This document shows positions 1 through 8,852 of a DNA stretch of 64,000 bases, piece after piece. Below the pieces are notes generated by a model, which did no database searches, was not told where the DNA came from, and worked only from the letters and a program-made list of their open reading frames with translations. The position numbers and the translations under genes are program-made. The stretch's first letter is position 1; each line of letters starts with the position of its first letter. The stretch comes from Hydrogenophaga borbori (GTDB lineage Bacteria; Pseudomonadota; Gammaproteobacteria; Burkholderiales; Burkholderiaceae_C), in assembly GCF_003417535.1 (NCBI RefSeq), contig NZ_QVLS01000012.1, positions 62,001 through 126,000 on the forward strand. Direction: 5' to 3'.

Positions 1-22
1 CGTTGCCACCACGGAGTTCTGC

Positions 23-1309
23 ATGACCCTGATTTCCCGCCGCCGGCTGGCCACCCTGGCCGCCGCCGTCCTTGGCCTCGGCGCCGTCCCGTCCGGCTGG
101 GCCCAGGCCCCCGCCGCTCGCGGCGAGCCCATCCGCATCGCCATGATCGAAGGCCTCTCGGGCCCCTTCGCCAACACCGGCGAGGCCGTGTTCCGCAACC
201 TGCTCTGGGCCACGGAGCGGGTCAATGCGCGCGGCGGCGTCAAGCTGCCCGGCGGCGCTCGGCCGCTGCTCATCGAGCGCTTCGACAGCAAGAACCAGGC
301 GGAAGAGGCCCTGTCCTCCCTGCGCCTGGCCAATGACCGGGGGATCGCCATCGTCACCCAGGGCAACTCGTCGGCGGCGGCCAGCGCCCTGATCGAGGCC
401 ATCAACAAGCACAACGAGCGTCATCCGGCGCAGCGCCAGCTTTTCCTCAACTACTCGGCGGTGGACCCGGCGCTCACCAACGAGAAGTGCAGCTACTGGC
501 ACTTCCGCTTCGACGCCCACGCCGACATGCGACTGGCCGCGCTCATGAGCGTGCTGCGCGAGGACAGGGCGCTGCAGCGCATCTACCTGATCGGCCAGGA
601 CTACAGCTTCGGCCAGGGCGTGCTGCGCGAGGCGCGCCGCCAGCTCGGCGCCCAGCGGCCGGACGTGAAGATCGTCGGCGACGAGCTGCACCCCATGGCG
701 CGCATCAAGGATTTCCTGCCCTACGCCACCAAGATCAAGGCCAGCGGCGCGCAGGCCGTGCTCACGGGCAACTGGGGCAATGACCTCACGCTGCTGGTGA
801 AGGCCGCGCGCGAGGTGGGCTTCGAGGGCCGTTTCTATACCTTCTACGGCAACGCCCTGGGTGCGCCGGCGGCGCTCGGCGACGCCGGCATCGGCCAGGT
901 GGTGGCCGTGGCCGACTGGTTCCCCAACGTGCCCACGCCCGAAAGCGAGGCCTTCTACAAGGCCTTCCGCGAGCGCTTTCCCAAGCCCGAGGACGACTAC
1001 GTGCACATGCGCATGCAGCTCATGGTCGAGGCGCTGGCGCAGGCCATCGAGCGCGCGGGTCGGGTGGAGGCGGGGGCCATCGCCGCCGAACTGGAGAAGG
1101 CCGACGTCACCCTGGCCGGCCAGCGCGCGCGCATGCGCCGCGCCGACCACCAGTTCCAGCAAAGCCTGGCCGTGGCCGTGATGGACCGCCAGGGCACGCC
1201 CGGTGTGAGGTTCGACGTCGAGGGATCGGGCTACGGCTTTCGCGTGATCCGCAGCCTGAGCCCGCAGCAGGCCGAGATGCCGCACAGCTGTACGATGACC
1301 CGCTTCTGA
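23..1309 (+). CDS. periplasmic branched-chain amino acid-type ABC substrate-binding protein
   Basis: The 428-residue product begins with a signal peptide carrying a triple arginine (SRRRLAT), a hydrophobic Ala/Leu/Gly core and a likely cleavage after GWAQA, so it should act in the periplasm; the arginines would also suit Tat export. The mature part starts with IRIAMIEGLSGPFANTGE and continues with the alternating fold of the type I periplasmic binding proteins (Peripla_BP_6, the LivJ family). No LivHMGF permease or ATPase genes are visible in this window, so partners must lie upstream or elsewhere. An aminotransferase gene starts 21 bases downstream on the same strand and may be co-transcribed, which suggests an amino-acid-like ligand. 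The actual ligand cannot be read from the sequence. Confidence 0.85.
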   Translation: MTLISRRRLATLAAAVLGLGAVPSGWAQAPAARGEPIRIAMIEGLSGPFANTGEAVFRNLLWATERVNARGGVKLPGGARPLLIERFDSKNQAEEALSSLRLANDRGIAIVTQGNSSAAASALIEAINKHNERHPAQRQLFLNYSAVDPALTNEKCSYWHFRFDAHADMRLAALMSVLREDRALQRIYLIGQDYSFGQGVLREARRQLGAQRPDVKIVGDELHPMARIKDFLPYATKIKASGAQAVLTGNWGNDLTLLVKAAREVGFEGRFYTFYGNALGAPAALGDAGIGQVVAVADWFPNVPTPESEAFYKAFRERFPKPEDDYVHMRMQLMVEALAQAIERAGRVEAGAIAAELEKADVTLAGQRARMRRADHQFQQSLAVAVMDRQGTPGVRFDVEGSGYGFRVIRSLSPQQAEMPHSCTMTRF

Positions 1310-1330
1310 CATTGACGCGGGAGTCGGCGC

Positions 1331-2515
1331 ATGCGTGACGTGGTGGCGGGCCTGGAGGGCTCGCGCATTCGGGAGGTGGCGAACGAAGGCATCGGCCGCG
1401 AGGGCGTGCTCAAGTTCTGGTTCGGCGAGAGCGACGAGGTCACACCCGAGCCCATCCGTCAGGCCGCGATCGCCTCGCTGCAGGCCGGCGAAACCTTCTA
1501 CGCGCACAACCTGGGCCTGCCCGAGCTGCGTGAGGCCATCGCCGGTTACACCGAGCGCCTGCACCCTGGCCGCGGCGCGGTCCACTGGTTCGAGCGCATC
1601 GCCGTCACCTCGGGCGGCGTCAACGGGCTCATGCTGGCGGCGCAGACCCTGGTCGACGCGGGCGACGAGGTGGCGGTGGTCACGCCGGCCTGGCCCAACC
1701 TGGCGGCCCAGCCGGCCATCCTGGGCGCGCGGGTGAAGGCGCTGCCGCTGGTGCCGCGCGGCGGCGCCTGGACGCTGGACCTCGCCGCCCTGCGACAGGC
1801 CGTGACCCCGGCCACGCGCGTGCTCATCGTCAACGCCCCGGCCAACCCGACCGGTTTCGCGCTCACGGCCGAGCAGCAGCGCCAGATCCTGGCCCACTGC
1901 CGCGCCACCGGCACCTGGATCGTGGCCGACGAGGTCTACGAGCGGCTCTACTTCGAGAGCGACACCGCCAACGGCGCGGCGCCCAGCTTCCTGGACGTGG
2001 CCGAGCCCGACGACCGCCTCATCGTTGCCCACAGCTTCTCCAAGAGCTTCCTGATGACCGGCTGGCGCCTGGGCTGGCTGGTGCTGCCGCCCGCGCTGAC
2101 CGAGGCGGTGGGCAAGCTGATCGAGTTCAACACCTCCTGCGCGCCGGTGTTCGTGCAGCGCGGGGCGGTCGCCGCCATCGCCCACGGCGACGCCGTGACG
2201 CCGGCCCTGGTGGCCCACCTGCGCCGCTGCCGCGACACGCTGGTGCCCCTGCTGCAGGCCCTGCCCGGGGTGGAGCTGGCCACGCCGCGCGCCGGCATGT
2301 ACGCCTTTTTCCGCCTGCCGGGACAGGCCGACTGCCTGGAGGTGTCCAAGCGGCTGGTGCGCGAGGCCGGCCTGGGCCTGGCGCCGGGCAGCGCCTTCGG
2401 CCCGGAGGCGGCCGGCTGGCTGCGCTGGTGTTTCGCCAGCCGGGACGCGTCGCGGCTGGAGGAGGGCGTGCGGCGCCTGAACGGCTGGCTGGCGGACAGC
2501 CGGCCCCGCCGCTAG
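1331..2515 (+). CDS. PLP-dependent class I/II aminotransferase
   Basis: This 394-residue protein is a fold-type I aminotransferase. It carries the substrate/cofactor motif NAPANPTG, the DEVYERLYF segment whose Asp and Tyr contact the pyridine ring, and SFSKSFLMTGWRLGW with the Schiff-base lysine at residue 238 followed by the conserved arginine. Length and motif order fit the aspartate/aromatic/alanine aminotransferase group; substrate cannot be assigned. It follows the binding-protein gene after 21 bases, so the two probably share a transcript. The start at 1331 gives MRDVVAGLEGSRIREVANEG, and the helix containing SRIREV is typical for the N-terminus of this family, supporting the choice. 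Confidence 0.88.
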   Translation: MRDVVAGLEGSRIREVANEGIGREGVLKFWFGESDEVTPEPIRQAAIASLQAGETFYAHNLGLPELREAIAGYTERLHPGRGAVHWFERIAVTSGGVNGLMLAAQTLVDAGDEVAVVTPAWPNLAAQPAILGARVKALPLVPRGGAWTLDLAALRQAVTPATRVLIVNAPANPTGFALTAEQQRQILAHCRATGTWIVADEVYERLYFESDTANGAAPSFLDVAEPDDRLIVAHSFSKSFLMTGWRLGWLVLPPALTEAVGKLIEFNTSCAPVFVQRGAVAAIAHGDAVTPALVAHLRRCRDTLVPLLQALPGVELATPRAGMYAFFRLPGQADCLEVSKRLVREAGLGLAPGSAFGPEAAGWLRWCFASRDASRLEEGVRRLNGWLADSRPRR

Positions 2516-2537
2516 GTCGCCGGCGCGCCGATTCGGC

Positions 2538-2543
2538 TAGAAT
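2538..2543 (+). promoter_or_regulatory. candidate -10 box of the rpsO promoter
   Basis: TAGAAT sits about 105 bases ahead of rpsO, in the short gap after the aminotransferase stop. No convincing -35 hexamer is seen at the usual distance, so this is a weak call resting on the -10 match and position. Confidence 0.35.
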
Positions 2544-2589
2544 GCGCGGTTGCCGTTCCAGCTGGAGCGGCTTCACGCCCGTCGCGGCA

Positions 2590-2609
2590 GGCCATCCCTT
2601 CGGGTGGCC
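2590..2609 (+). promoter_or_regulatory. hairpin in the rpsO mRNA leader
   Basis: GGCCA pairs with TGGCC and CCC with GGG around a three-base loop, with one bulged T, about 40 bases ahead of the rpsO start codon. S15 autoregulates by binding its own leader in several bacteria, using non-identical structures. That this hairpin serves that purpose is inference. Confidence 0.4.
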
Positions 2610-2647
2610 CGGGCTGCAGCGGGACGCAAGTCAACAGGAAGCTTCAC

Positions 2648-2914
2648 ATGATCGATCAGCAAGTCAAGGCCGGCGTCATCGCCGACAACGCCCGTTCCGC
2701 CAACGACACCGGCAGCCCCGAAGTCCAGGTCGCCATCCTGACGGCCCGCATCAACGAACTCACCCCGCACTTCAAGACGCACGCCAAGGACCACCACGGC
2801 CGCCGCGGCCTGCTGCGCATGGTGAGCCGTCGCCGCAAGCTGCTGGACTACCTCAAGTCCAAGGACGCCGACCGTTACCTGGCCCTGATCCAGAAACTGG
2901 GCCTGCGCAAGTAA
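2648..2914 (+). CDS. rpsO: 30S ribosomal protein S15
   Basis: The 88-residue length and sequence match bacterial S15, which binds 16S rRNA early in assembly of the small-subunit platform. Visible family features include [17 protein letters not shown] near residues 19-35, the central [16 protein letters not shown] segment and the basic C-terminal helix ending LGLRK. A ribosome-binding site (CAGGAAG) precedes the ATG at 2648. The gene is followed by a strong intrinsic terminator and then pnp, the same rpsO-pnp order as in Escherichia coli, where the two genes form a linked post-transcriptionally controlled unit. Confidence 0.98.
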   Translation: MIDQQVKAGVIADNARSANDTGSPEVQVAILTARINELTPHFKTHAKDHHGRRGLLRMVSRRRKLLDYLKSKDADRYLALIQKLGLRK

Positions 2915-2937
2915 ACCGAGCCGGGTGTGCCCGATCG

Positions 2938-2972
2938 AAAAGCCTGAGTTGGTTCGCTGGCTCGGGCTTTTT
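2938..2972 (+). terminator. intrinsic terminator between rpsO and pnp
   Basis: An 11-base stem (2938-2948 with 2961-2971, one G-U pair) closes a 12-base loop and runs into a short T tract. It lies 23 bases after the rpsO stop and should end most rpsO transcripts, with read-through or a separate promoter feeding pnp. Confidence 0.85.
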
Positions 2973-3024
2973 GCGTTTGGCGCCCCCGCTCCATTCCTCC
3001 GGAGTTCACACACCGAGCGAAGCT

Positions 3025-3073
3025 GTGTCATTCCAACGGGGCTGCGGCCAGCGCAGTCCCTCTGGAATGGCAT
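3025..3073 (+). promoter_or_regulatory. long hairpin in the pnp leader
   Basis: The segment folds into two stacked helices: 3025-3035 with 3063-3073, including wobble pairs, and 3038-3046 with 3052-3060, separated by a two-by-two internal loop and capped by five bases. About 20 base pairs form in total, roughly 85 bases ahead of the pnp ATG. In E. coli, RNase III cuts a leader stem like this and PNPase then destabilises its own message. The structure is seen; the function is inferred from position. Confidence 0.5.
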
Positions 3074-3158
3074 CGTCTGGCGGGTGCGTTCTCCGGGTTC
3101 GTGCAAGGCATTGCACGCCATGCAGTCCCGATGAACGGGACGCCAACGGAGATACGCC

Positions 3159-5417
3159 ATGAGCATGTTCAACAAAGTCACCAAGACCTTCCAGTGGGGC
3201 CAGCACACGGTCACCATGGAAACGGGCGAGATCGCCCGCCAGGCCAGCGGCGCCGTGCTGCTCGACATGGACGGCACCGTCGTGCTGGCCACCGTGGTCG
3301 CCAAGAGCGAGGCCAAGGCCGGTCAGGACTTCTTCCCCCTGACCGTCGACTACATCGAGAAAACCTACGCCGCCGGCAAGATCCCCGGCAGCTTCTTCAA
3401 GCGCGAAGGCCGCCCGAGCGAGCTGGAAACGCTGACCAGCCGCCTGATCGACCGCCCGATCCGCCCGCTGTTCCCCGAGGGCTTCTTCAACGAAGTGCAG
3501 GTGGTCATCCACACGCTGTCGCTCAACCCCGAAGTGGACGCCGACATCGCCGCGATGATCGCGACCTCGGCCGCGCTGTCGGTCTCGGGCATTCCGTTCA
3601 ACGGCCCCATCGGTGCGGCGCGCGTGGGCTATGTCAACGGCGCCTACGTGCTCAACCCGGGCCAGACCGAGCGCCAGAACTCGCAGATGGACCTGGTGGT
3701 CGCCGGCACGCAGGCCGCGGTGCTGATGGTCGAGTCCGAGGCCCTGCAGCTGTCCGAAGAAATCATGCTGGGCGGCGTGGTGTTCGGCCATGAGCAGGCC
3801 AACATCGCCATCAACGCCATCAACGAACTGGTGCGCGAGGCCGGCAAGCCCGAGTGGCAGTGGCAGGCCCCGGCGCGCGACGAGGCGCTGATCGCCCAGG
3901 TGAATGAGCTCGGCGGCGACAAGCTGCGCGCGGCCTACCAAATCCGCAACAAGCAGGCGCGCACCCAGGCGTGCCGCGAGGCCTACGCCGCCGTCATGAG
4001 TGGCCTGAAGGCCGCCGGCGTCGAATTCGACAGCGTCAAGGTCGAGGGCCTGCTGTTCGATATCGAGGCCGGCATCGTGCGCGGCCAGATCCTGGCCGGC
4101 GAGCCGCGCATCGACGGCCGCGACACGCGCACCGTGCGCCCCATCGAGATCCGCAACGGCGTGCTGCCGCGCACCCACGGCTCGGCGCTGTTCACGCGCG
4201 GCGAGACGCAGGCCCTGGTGGTCGCCACCCTGGGCACCGACCGCGACGCCCAGAAGATCGACGCGCTGGCCGGCGAGTTCGAAGACCGCTTCATGCTGCA
4301 CTACAACATGCCGCCCTTCGCCACCGGCGAAACCGGCCGCGTGGGCAGCCCCAAGCGCCGCGAGATCGGCCACGGCCGCCTGGCCAAGCGCGCCCTGGTG
4401 GCCTGCCTGCCCACCAAGGAAGACTTCCCCTACACCATTCGCGTGGTGTCCGAGATCACCGAGTCCAACGGCTCCTCGTCCATGGCCTCGGTCTGCGGCG
4501 GCTGCCTGGCGCTGATGGACGCCGGCGTGCCCATGAAGGCGCACGTGGCCGGCATCGCCATGGGCCTGATCAAGGACGGCAACCGCTTCGCCGTGCTGAC
4601 CGACATCCTGGGCGATGAGGACCACCTCGGCGACATGGACTTCAAGGTGGCCGGCACCACCAACGGCATCACGGCCCTGCAGATGGACATCAAGATCCAG
4701 GGCATCACCAAGGAAATCATGCAGGTCGCGCTGGCCCAGGCCAAAGAGGCGCGCATGCACATCCTGGGCAAGATGCAGGCCGCCATGGGCGAGGCCAAGA
4801 CCGAGATCAGCGATTTCGCGCCGCGCCTCTACACCATGAAGATCAACCCCGAGAAGATCCGCGACGTGATCGGCAAGGGCGGCGCCACCATCCGCGCGCT
4901 GACCGAAGAAACCGGCACGCAGATCGACATCGGCGAAGACGGCACCATCACCATCGCCTCCACCGACGGCGCGCGCGCCGAGGAAGCCAAGCGCCGCATC
5001 GCCGAGATCACGGCCGAGGTGGAAGTGGGCAAGGTCTACGAAGGCCCGATCACCAAGATCCTGGACTTCGGCGCCCTGGTCAACCTGCTGCCGGGCAAGG
5101 ACGGCCTGCTGCACATCAGCCAGATCGCCCACGAGCGCGTGGAGAAGGTCAGCGACTACCTGCAGGAAGGCCAGATCGTCAAGGTCAAGGTGCTGGAGAC
5201 CGACGAGAAGGGCCGCGTCAAGCTGTCGATGAAGGCGCTGCTGGAGCGCAGCGGCGGTGGCGATCGTGAGCCCCGCGAGCCCCGCGAGCCCCGTGAACCG
5301 CGTGAACCGCGTGAACCGCGTGAGCACCGCGAACCGCGTGAACCGCGTGAGCACCGCGACCAGCGCCCCGCGGCGTCGGCCGACGAGGCCGCGCAGCAAC
5401 AGCAACAGCCGCAGTAA
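3159..5417 (+). CDS. pnp: polyribonucleotide nucleotidyltransferase (PNPase)
   Basis: The 752-residue protein is the phosphorolytic 3'-to-5' exoribonuclease of RNA turnover. It shows the two RNase PH-type cores, with [20 protein letters not shown] and [15 protein letters not shown] in the first and [16 protein letters not shown] and [11 protein letters not shown] in the second. A KH domain follows ([20 protein letters not shown]), then an S1 domain ([24 protein letters not shown]). The C-terminus beyond residue about 700 is unusual: nine-base DNA repeats encode a run of REP/REH tripeptides and then a glutamine-rich end, making the protein longer than the roughly 711 residues of the E. coli enzyme. 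A separate long leader hairpin precedes it. Confidence 0.97.
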   Translation: MSMFNKVTKTFQWGQHTVTMETGEIARQASGAVLLDMDGTVVLATVVAKSEAKAGQDFFPLTVDYIEKTYAAGKIPGSFFKREGRPSELETLTSRLIDRPIRPLFPEGFFNEVQVVIHTLSLNPEVDADIAAMIATSAALSVSGIPFNGPIGAARVGYVNGAYVLNPGQTERQNSQMDLVVAGTQAAVLMVESEALQLSEEIMLGGVVFGHEQANIAINAINELVREAGKPEWQWQAPARDEALIAQVNELGGDKLRAAYQIRNKQARTQACREAYAAVMSGLKAAGVEFDSVKVEGLLFDIEAGIVRGQILAGEPRIDGRDTRTVRPIEIRNGVLPRTHGSALFTRGETQALVVATLGTDRDAQKIDALAGEFEDRFMLHYNMPPFATGETGRVGSPKRREIGHGRLAKRALVACLPTKEDFPYTIRVVSEITESNGSSSMASVCGGCLALMDAGVPMKAHVAGIAMGLIKDGNRFAVLTDILGDEDHLGDMDFKVAGTTNGITALQMDIKIQGITKEIMQVALAQAKEARMHILGKMQAAMGEAKTEISDFAPRLYTMKINPEKIRDVIGKGGATIRALTEETGTQIDIGEDGTITIASTDGARAEEAKRRIAEITAEVEVGKVYEGPITKILDFGALVNLLPGKDGLLHISQIAHERVEKVSDYLQEGQIVKVKVLETDEKGRVKLSMKALLERSGGGDREPREPREPREPREPREPREHREPREPREHRDQRPAASADEAAQQQQQPQ
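5265..5366 (+). repeat. nine-base tandem repeat encoding the Arg-Glu-Pro tail of PNPase
   Basis: About eleven imperfect nine-base units of the type CGTGAACCG or CGCGAGCCC run in frame through the 3' end of pnp. They encode six REP tripeptides, then [12 protein letters not shown] and RDQ (residues 703-735). Neighbouring units differ mainly at third codon positions, so the repeat is partly homogenised at DNA level. Confidence 0.9.
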
Positions 5418-5429
5418 GCCCCGCACGCG

Positions 5430-6428
5430 ATGTCGAGCATGCAAGCGGTCGAGATCAATGGCTTTGGCGCGCCCGAGGTGCTGCGCCTGGCCGAGCGCCC
5501 GCGCCCCGTCGCGGGCGCCGGCGAGTTGCTGATCCGCGTCGCGGCCTCGGGCGTGAACCGCCCCGACGTGCTGCAGCGCACCGGCAACTACCCGGTGCCG
5601 CCCGGCGCGTCCGACATCCCCGGGCTGGAGGTGGCCGGCACCATCGAGTCGGGTGACGCCACCGCGCTGGCCGAGGCCGGCCTCCAGCTGGGTGACCGGG
5701 TCTGCGCGCTGGTGGCCGGCGGCGGCTACGCCGAGTGGTGCGTGGCGCCGGTCGGCCAGTGCCTGCCGGTGCCGCGTGGCCTGGACGATGTCGCCGCCGC
5801 TTCGCTGCCCGAAACCTTCTTCACCGTCTGGAGCAACGTCTTCGACCGCGGCCGTCTGCAGTCCGGTGAAACCCTGCTGGTGCAGGGCGGCACCAGCGGC
5901 ATCGGCGTCACCGCCATCCAGATGGCCAAGGCGCGCGGCGCGACCGTGATCGCCACCGCCGGCAGCGACGAGAAGTGCGCCGCCTGCAAGGCGCTCGGCG
6001 CCGACCACGCCATCAACTACCGCACGCAGGACTTCGTTGCCGCGGTGGCCGACGTCACCGGCGGCCGCGGCGTCGACGTGATCCTCGACATGGTGGCGGG
6101 TGGCTACGTGGCGCGCGAGGTCGACTGCCTGGCCGAGGACGGCCGCCTGGTCATCATCGCGGTGCAGGGCGGCGTCAAGGCCGAGTTCAACGCCGGTCTG
6201 GTGCTGCGCCGCCGCCTCACCGTCACGGGCTCCACGCTGCGCCCGCGCCCGGTGGCCTTCAAGGCCGCCATCGCGCGCTCGCTCAGGGAGCACATCTGGC
6301 CGCTGCTCGAATCGGGCGCGGTCAAGCCTGTCATCCACCAGGTGTTCGCCCCCGCGCAGGCGGCCGAGGCGCACGCCCTCATGGAATCGAACCGCCACGT
6401 CGGCAAACTCGTGCTGAAGTGGGCCTGA
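5430..6428 (+). CDS. NAD(P)H quinone oxidoreductase, PIG3/zeta-crystallin type
   Basis: This 332-residue protein is a zinc-independent medium-chain dehydrogenase/reductase. It has the GroES-like N-terminal half ([21 protein letters not shown]) and the Rossmann motif [19 protein letters not shown] near residues 152-170. The motifs and the absence of the structural zinc cysteines fit the PIG3/quinone oxidoreductase subfamily, which reduces quinones or enones with NADPH in the cytoplasm. It starts 12 bases after pnp and ends four bases before tpiA, so it is probably co-transcribed with both. ATG codons occur at 5430 and 5439; the second, giving [10 protein letters not shown], is an equally possible start and neither has a strong ribosome-binding site. 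Confidence 0.88.
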   Translation: MSSMQAVEINGFGAPEVLRLAERPRPVAGAGELLIRVAASGVNRPDVLQRTGNYPVPPGASDIPGLEVAGTIESGDATALAEAGLQLGDRVCALVAGGGYAEWCVAPVGQCLPVPRGLDDVAAASLPETFFTVWSNVFDRGRLQSGETLLVQGGTSGIGVTAIQMAKARGATVIATAGSDEKCAACKALGADHAINYRTQDFVAAVADVTGGRGVDVILDMVAGGYVAREVDCLAEDGRLVIIAVQGGVKAEFNAGLVLRRRLTVTGSTLRPRPVAFKAAIARSLREHIWPLLESGAVKPVIHQVFAPAQAAEAHALMESNRHVGKLVLKWA

Positions 6429-6432
6429 TGTC

Positions 6433-7179
6433 ATGACGAAGAAAAAGCTCATCGCCGGCAACTGGAAGATGAACGGCGGCCTGGCCGCCAACGAGGCGCT
6501 GCTGCGCGCGCTGCTGGCCGGTCTCGGCCAGCCCTCGGCCGACGTGGCCGTCTGCGCGCCCGCGCCCTACCTCGCGCAGCTGCAGGGCCTGCTGGCCGGC
6601 GGCCCGATCGGCTGGGGCGCGCAGGACCTGTCCGCGCACGAGCAGGGCGCCTACACCGGCGAGGTGTCGGCCGCCATGCTCAAGGACTTCGGCTGCCGCT
6701 ACGCCATCGTGGGCCATTCCGAGCGCCGTCAGTACCACGGCGAGACGGATGCCACCGTCGCTGCCAAGGCGCAGCGTGCCCTGGCCGCGGGCATCACGCC
6801 CATCGTGTGCGTGGGCGAGACCCTGGTGGAGCGCGAGGCCGAGCAGACCGAGGCCGTGGTCAAGCGCCAGCTGGCCGCTGTGATCCACGCCGTGGCGCAC
6901 TGCACGAGCGAAATCGTCGTCGCCTACGAGCCCGTGTGGGCCATCGGCACCGGCCAGACGGCCACGCCCGAGCAGGCCCAGCAGGTGCACGCCGTGCTGC
7001 GCGCTCAGCTTGCCGCGGCCACCCACCAGGCGGAGCGTGTGCACATCCTCTATGGCGGCAGCATGAACGCCGCCAACGCCGCCAGCCTGCTGGCCCAACC
7101 CGACATCGACGGCGGGCTGATCGGCGGGGCCTCGCTCAAGGCGCCCGATTTCCTGCGGATCATTGCCGCCGCCCACTGA
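6433..7179 (+). CDS. tpiA: triose-phosphate isomerase
   Basis: The 248-residue length and the motifs are diagnostic of this glycolytic enzyme, which interconverts dihydroxyacetone phosphate and glyceraldehyde 3-phosphate. The catalytic residues are visible: Lys12 in GNWKMNG, His95 in VGHSERR and Glu166 in [11 protein letters not shown]. The phosphate-binding YGGSMN and GGLIGGASL loops lie near the C-terminus. The gene starts four bases after the oxidoreductase stop and is followed by secG, an order known from many proteobacteria. Confidence 0.98.
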   Translation: MTKKKLIAGNWKMNGGLAANEALLRALLAGLGQPSADVAVCAPAPYLAQLQGLLAGGPIGWGAQDLSAHEQGAYTGEVSAAMLKDFGCRYAIVGHSERRQYHGETDATVAAKAQRALAAGITPIVCVGETLVEREAEQTEAVVKRQLAAVIHAVAHCTSEIVVAYEPVWAIGTGQTATPEQAQQVHAVLRAQLAAATHQAERVHILYGGSMNAANAASLLAQPDIDGGLIGGASLKAPDFLRIIAAAH

Positions 7180-7237
7180 ACACAGCATCGAACCGATGGC
7201 GCCGCGAAGGCGCTGATCGACCCTTACGGAGAACCTG

Positions 7238-7660
7238 ATGAACGTCCTGTTGACCCTCCTGCTCGTGGTGCAGATCCTCGCTGCGCTCGGCATGATCGGC
7301 TTGATCCTCATGCAGCACGGCAAAGGCGCCGACGCGGGCGCCGCCTTCGGTGGCGGTGGCGCGGGCTCGGCCAGCCTGTTCGGCGCCTCGGGCGGCGCGA
7401 ACTTCCTGTCGCGCACCACGGCCGTGCTGGCGGGTGTGTTCCTGGCCTGCACGCTGGGTCTGGCCTATTTCGGCAACCTGCGTGCCGCGCCGGCGAGCTC
7501 GGGCAGCGTGCTCGAGAACGTGCCCGCCGCGCCCGCGAGCCCGGTGCAGCAGATCCCGGGTGGTGCCGCCGCGCCCACCGCGCCCGCCGCCCCGGGCAAT
7601 GCCCCGGCGCCCGCCAGTGCACCCGCACCCACGGGCGCGGGCCAGATTCCCGCGCAGTGA
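7238..7660 (+). CDS. secG: preprotein translocase subunit SecG
   Basis: The 140-residue protein has the SecG layout: a first membrane helix (residues about 2-22), the conserved LMQHGKGADAGAAFGGG loop, a second helix (about 60-82, TAVLAGVFLACTLGLAYF) and a tail. SecG assists SecYEG in moving proteins across the inner membrane. The tail from about residue 90 is longer than in E. coli and almost entirely Ala and Pro. It sits between tpiA and tRNA-Leu, the conserved arrangement of many proteobacteria. A clear GGAG ribosome-binding site precedes the ATG. Confidence 0.95.
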   Translation: MNVLLTLLLVVQILAALGMIGLILMQHGKGADAGAAFGGGGAGSASLFGASGGANFLSRTTAVLAGVFLACTLGLAYFGNLRAAPASSGSVLENVPAAPASPVQQIPGGAAAPTAPAAPGNAPAPASAPAPTGAGQIPAQ

Positions 7661-7667
7661 TGCGAAA

Positions 7668-7684
7668 CCCCGCCAGCGGCGGGG
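7668..7684 (+). other. short GC-rich hairpin after secG
   Basis: CCCCGCC pairs perfectly with GGCGGGG around a three-base loop, eight bases after the secG stop. There is no T tract, so it is more likely an mRNA 3' end stabiliser or a weak terminator. A second stem (CTCCCC at 7725-7730 with GGGGAG at 7736-7741) follows ahead of the tRNA gene. Confidence 0.45.
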
Positions 7685-7814
7685 CCTGACGCCTCGGGGA
7701 CGCCCATGAAAAAAGGATGGGCCGCTCCCCAGATTGGGGAGGCGATTCAGGGTAAACTCTATGAGTTGTCCGCAGTGCTCAGTGTCCCTCATGAGCACGG
7801 CAACGCAGACCCAA

Positions 7815-7899
7815 GCCGACGTGGTGAAATTGGTAGACACGCTATCTTGAGGGGGTAGTGGCGAAAGCTGTGCGAGTTCGAGTCTCGCCGTCGGCACCA
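7815..7899 (+). tRNA. tRNA-Leu (anticodon GAG)
   Basis: The 85-base sequence folds as a class II tRNA. The acceptor stem pairs GCCGACG with CGTCGGC, and CCA is encoded at the 3' end. The D arm contains TTGGTAGAC, and the anticodon stem CTATC/GGTAG closes the loop TTGAGGG with GAG at positions 34-36. An extra arm is followed by the T arm with GTTCGAGTC. It reads CUC and CUU leucine codons. It lies between secG and nuoA and may share transcripts with either. Confidence 0.96.
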
Positions 7900-7911
7900 G
7901 ATCGTTGAAGG

Positions 7912-7929
7912 CAGGGCCAGCAGGCCCTG
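7912..7929 (+). other. perfect hairpin between tRNA-Leu and nuoA
   Basis: CAGGGCC pairs with GGCCCTG around the loop AGCA, 13 bases after the tRNA CCA end and 20 bases ahead of the nuoA start. It lacks a T tract. Possible roles are a tRNA 3' processing boundary or a 5' stabiliser of the nuo mRNA; the sequence does not decide between them. Confidence 0.5.
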
Positions 7930-7948
7930 TCCACGGAACCGCCCCACC

Positions 7949-8308
7949 ATGAGCCTTGACCAGTACCTGCCCGTGCTTCTGTTCATCGTCGTGGGTATCG
8001 CGGTCGGGATCATTCCCCAGGTCCTCGGTTTCATCCTCGGCCCGAACCTGCCGGACGCCGAGAAGAACTCCCCTTACGAATGCGGCTTCGAGGCCTTCGA
8101 AGACGCGCGGATGAAGTTCGATGTGCGCTACTACCTGGTGGCCATCCTCTTCATCCTGTTCGACCTCGAAATCGCGTTCCTCATCCCCTGGGCCGTGGCC
8201 TTCTCCGACATCGGCATGACGGGCTTCGTCGCCGGTGTGGTGTTCCTGGCCATCCTCACGGTGGGTTTCGCCTACGAATGGAAAAAGGGCGCCCTGGACT
8301 GGGAGTGA
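7949..8308 (+). CDS. nuoA: NADH:quinone oxidoreductase subunit A
   Basis: This 119-residue membrane subunit of complex I has three predicted transmembrane helices. The conserved ND3-type loop is present, with [23 protein letters not shown] cut by the family's key Cys-Gly-Phe, and [19 protein letters not shown] contains the membrane-buried glutamates. It is the first gene of a 14-gene nuo operon and begins 49 bases after tRNA-Leu. The first [15 protein letters not shown], gives a normal family N-terminus. Confidence 0.97.
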   Translation: MSLDQYLPVLLFIVVGIAVGIIPQVLGFILGPNLPDAEKNSPYECGFEAFEDARMKFDVRYYLVAILFILFDLEIAFLIPWAVAFSDIGMTGFVAGVVFLAILTVGFAYEWKKGALDWE

Positions 8309-8344
8309 GTTCACCCCCGCTGCGCGGGCGCTTCGGAGCAGCAC

Positions 8345-8824
8345 ATGATTGAAGGTGTCTTCAAGGAAGGCTTTGTCACCACCAGCTACGACGCGGTGGT
8401 GAACTGGGCCAAGACCGGTTCGCTGTGGCCCATGACCTTTGGTCTGGCCTGCTGCGCGGTGGAGATGATGCATGCGGCCGCCGCGCGCTACGACATCGGG
8501 CGCTTCGGCTCCGAGGTCTTTCGCGCCAGCCCGCGCCAGTCCGACCTCATGATCGTGGCCGGCACGCTGTGCAACAAGATGGCGCCGGCGCTGCGCAAGG
8601 TCTACGACCAGATGGCCGAGCCGCGCTGGGTGCTGTCCATGGGTTCCTGCGCCAACGGCGGCGGCTACTACCACTACAGCTACTCGGTCGTGCGCGGCTG
8701 TGATCGCATCGTGCCGGTCGACGTCTACGTGCCCGGCTGCCCGCCCACCGCCGAGGCGCTGCTGTACGGAATCATTCAGCTGCAGCAGAAGATCCGGCGC
8801 ACGCAGACCATTGCCCGCGCCTGA
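8345..8824 (+). CDS. nuoB: NADH:quinone oxidoreductase subunit B, N2 cluster carrier
   Basis: The 159-residue peripheral-arm subunit holds the terminal iron-sulfur cluster N2, which passes electrons to quinone. The ligand cysteines are visible in [22 protein letters not shown] and [14 protein letters not shown]. The size is that of the compact betaproteobacterial and mitochondrial PSST-type subunit. It follows nuoA after 36 bases. Confidence 0.97.
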   Translation: MIEGVFKEGFVTTSYDAVVNWAKTGSLWPMTFGLACCAVEMMHAAAARYDIGRFGSEVFRASPRQSDLMIVAGTLCNKMAPALRKVYDQMAEPRWVLSMGSCANGGGYYHYSYSVVRGCDRIVPVDVYVPGCPPTAEALLYGIIQLQQKIRRTQTIARA

Positions 8825-8852
8825 GTCACAGAACACCACCGAGCCCCACGAC

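Noticed and set aside
3006..6491. A minus-strand open frame of 1161 codons opposite pnp and the oxidoreductase gene
   Set aside because: It is the antisense shadow of well-supported genes. GC-rich codons leave few stops on the other strand, and the translation is a low-complexity mix of Ala, Gly, Arg, His and Asp without family motifs.
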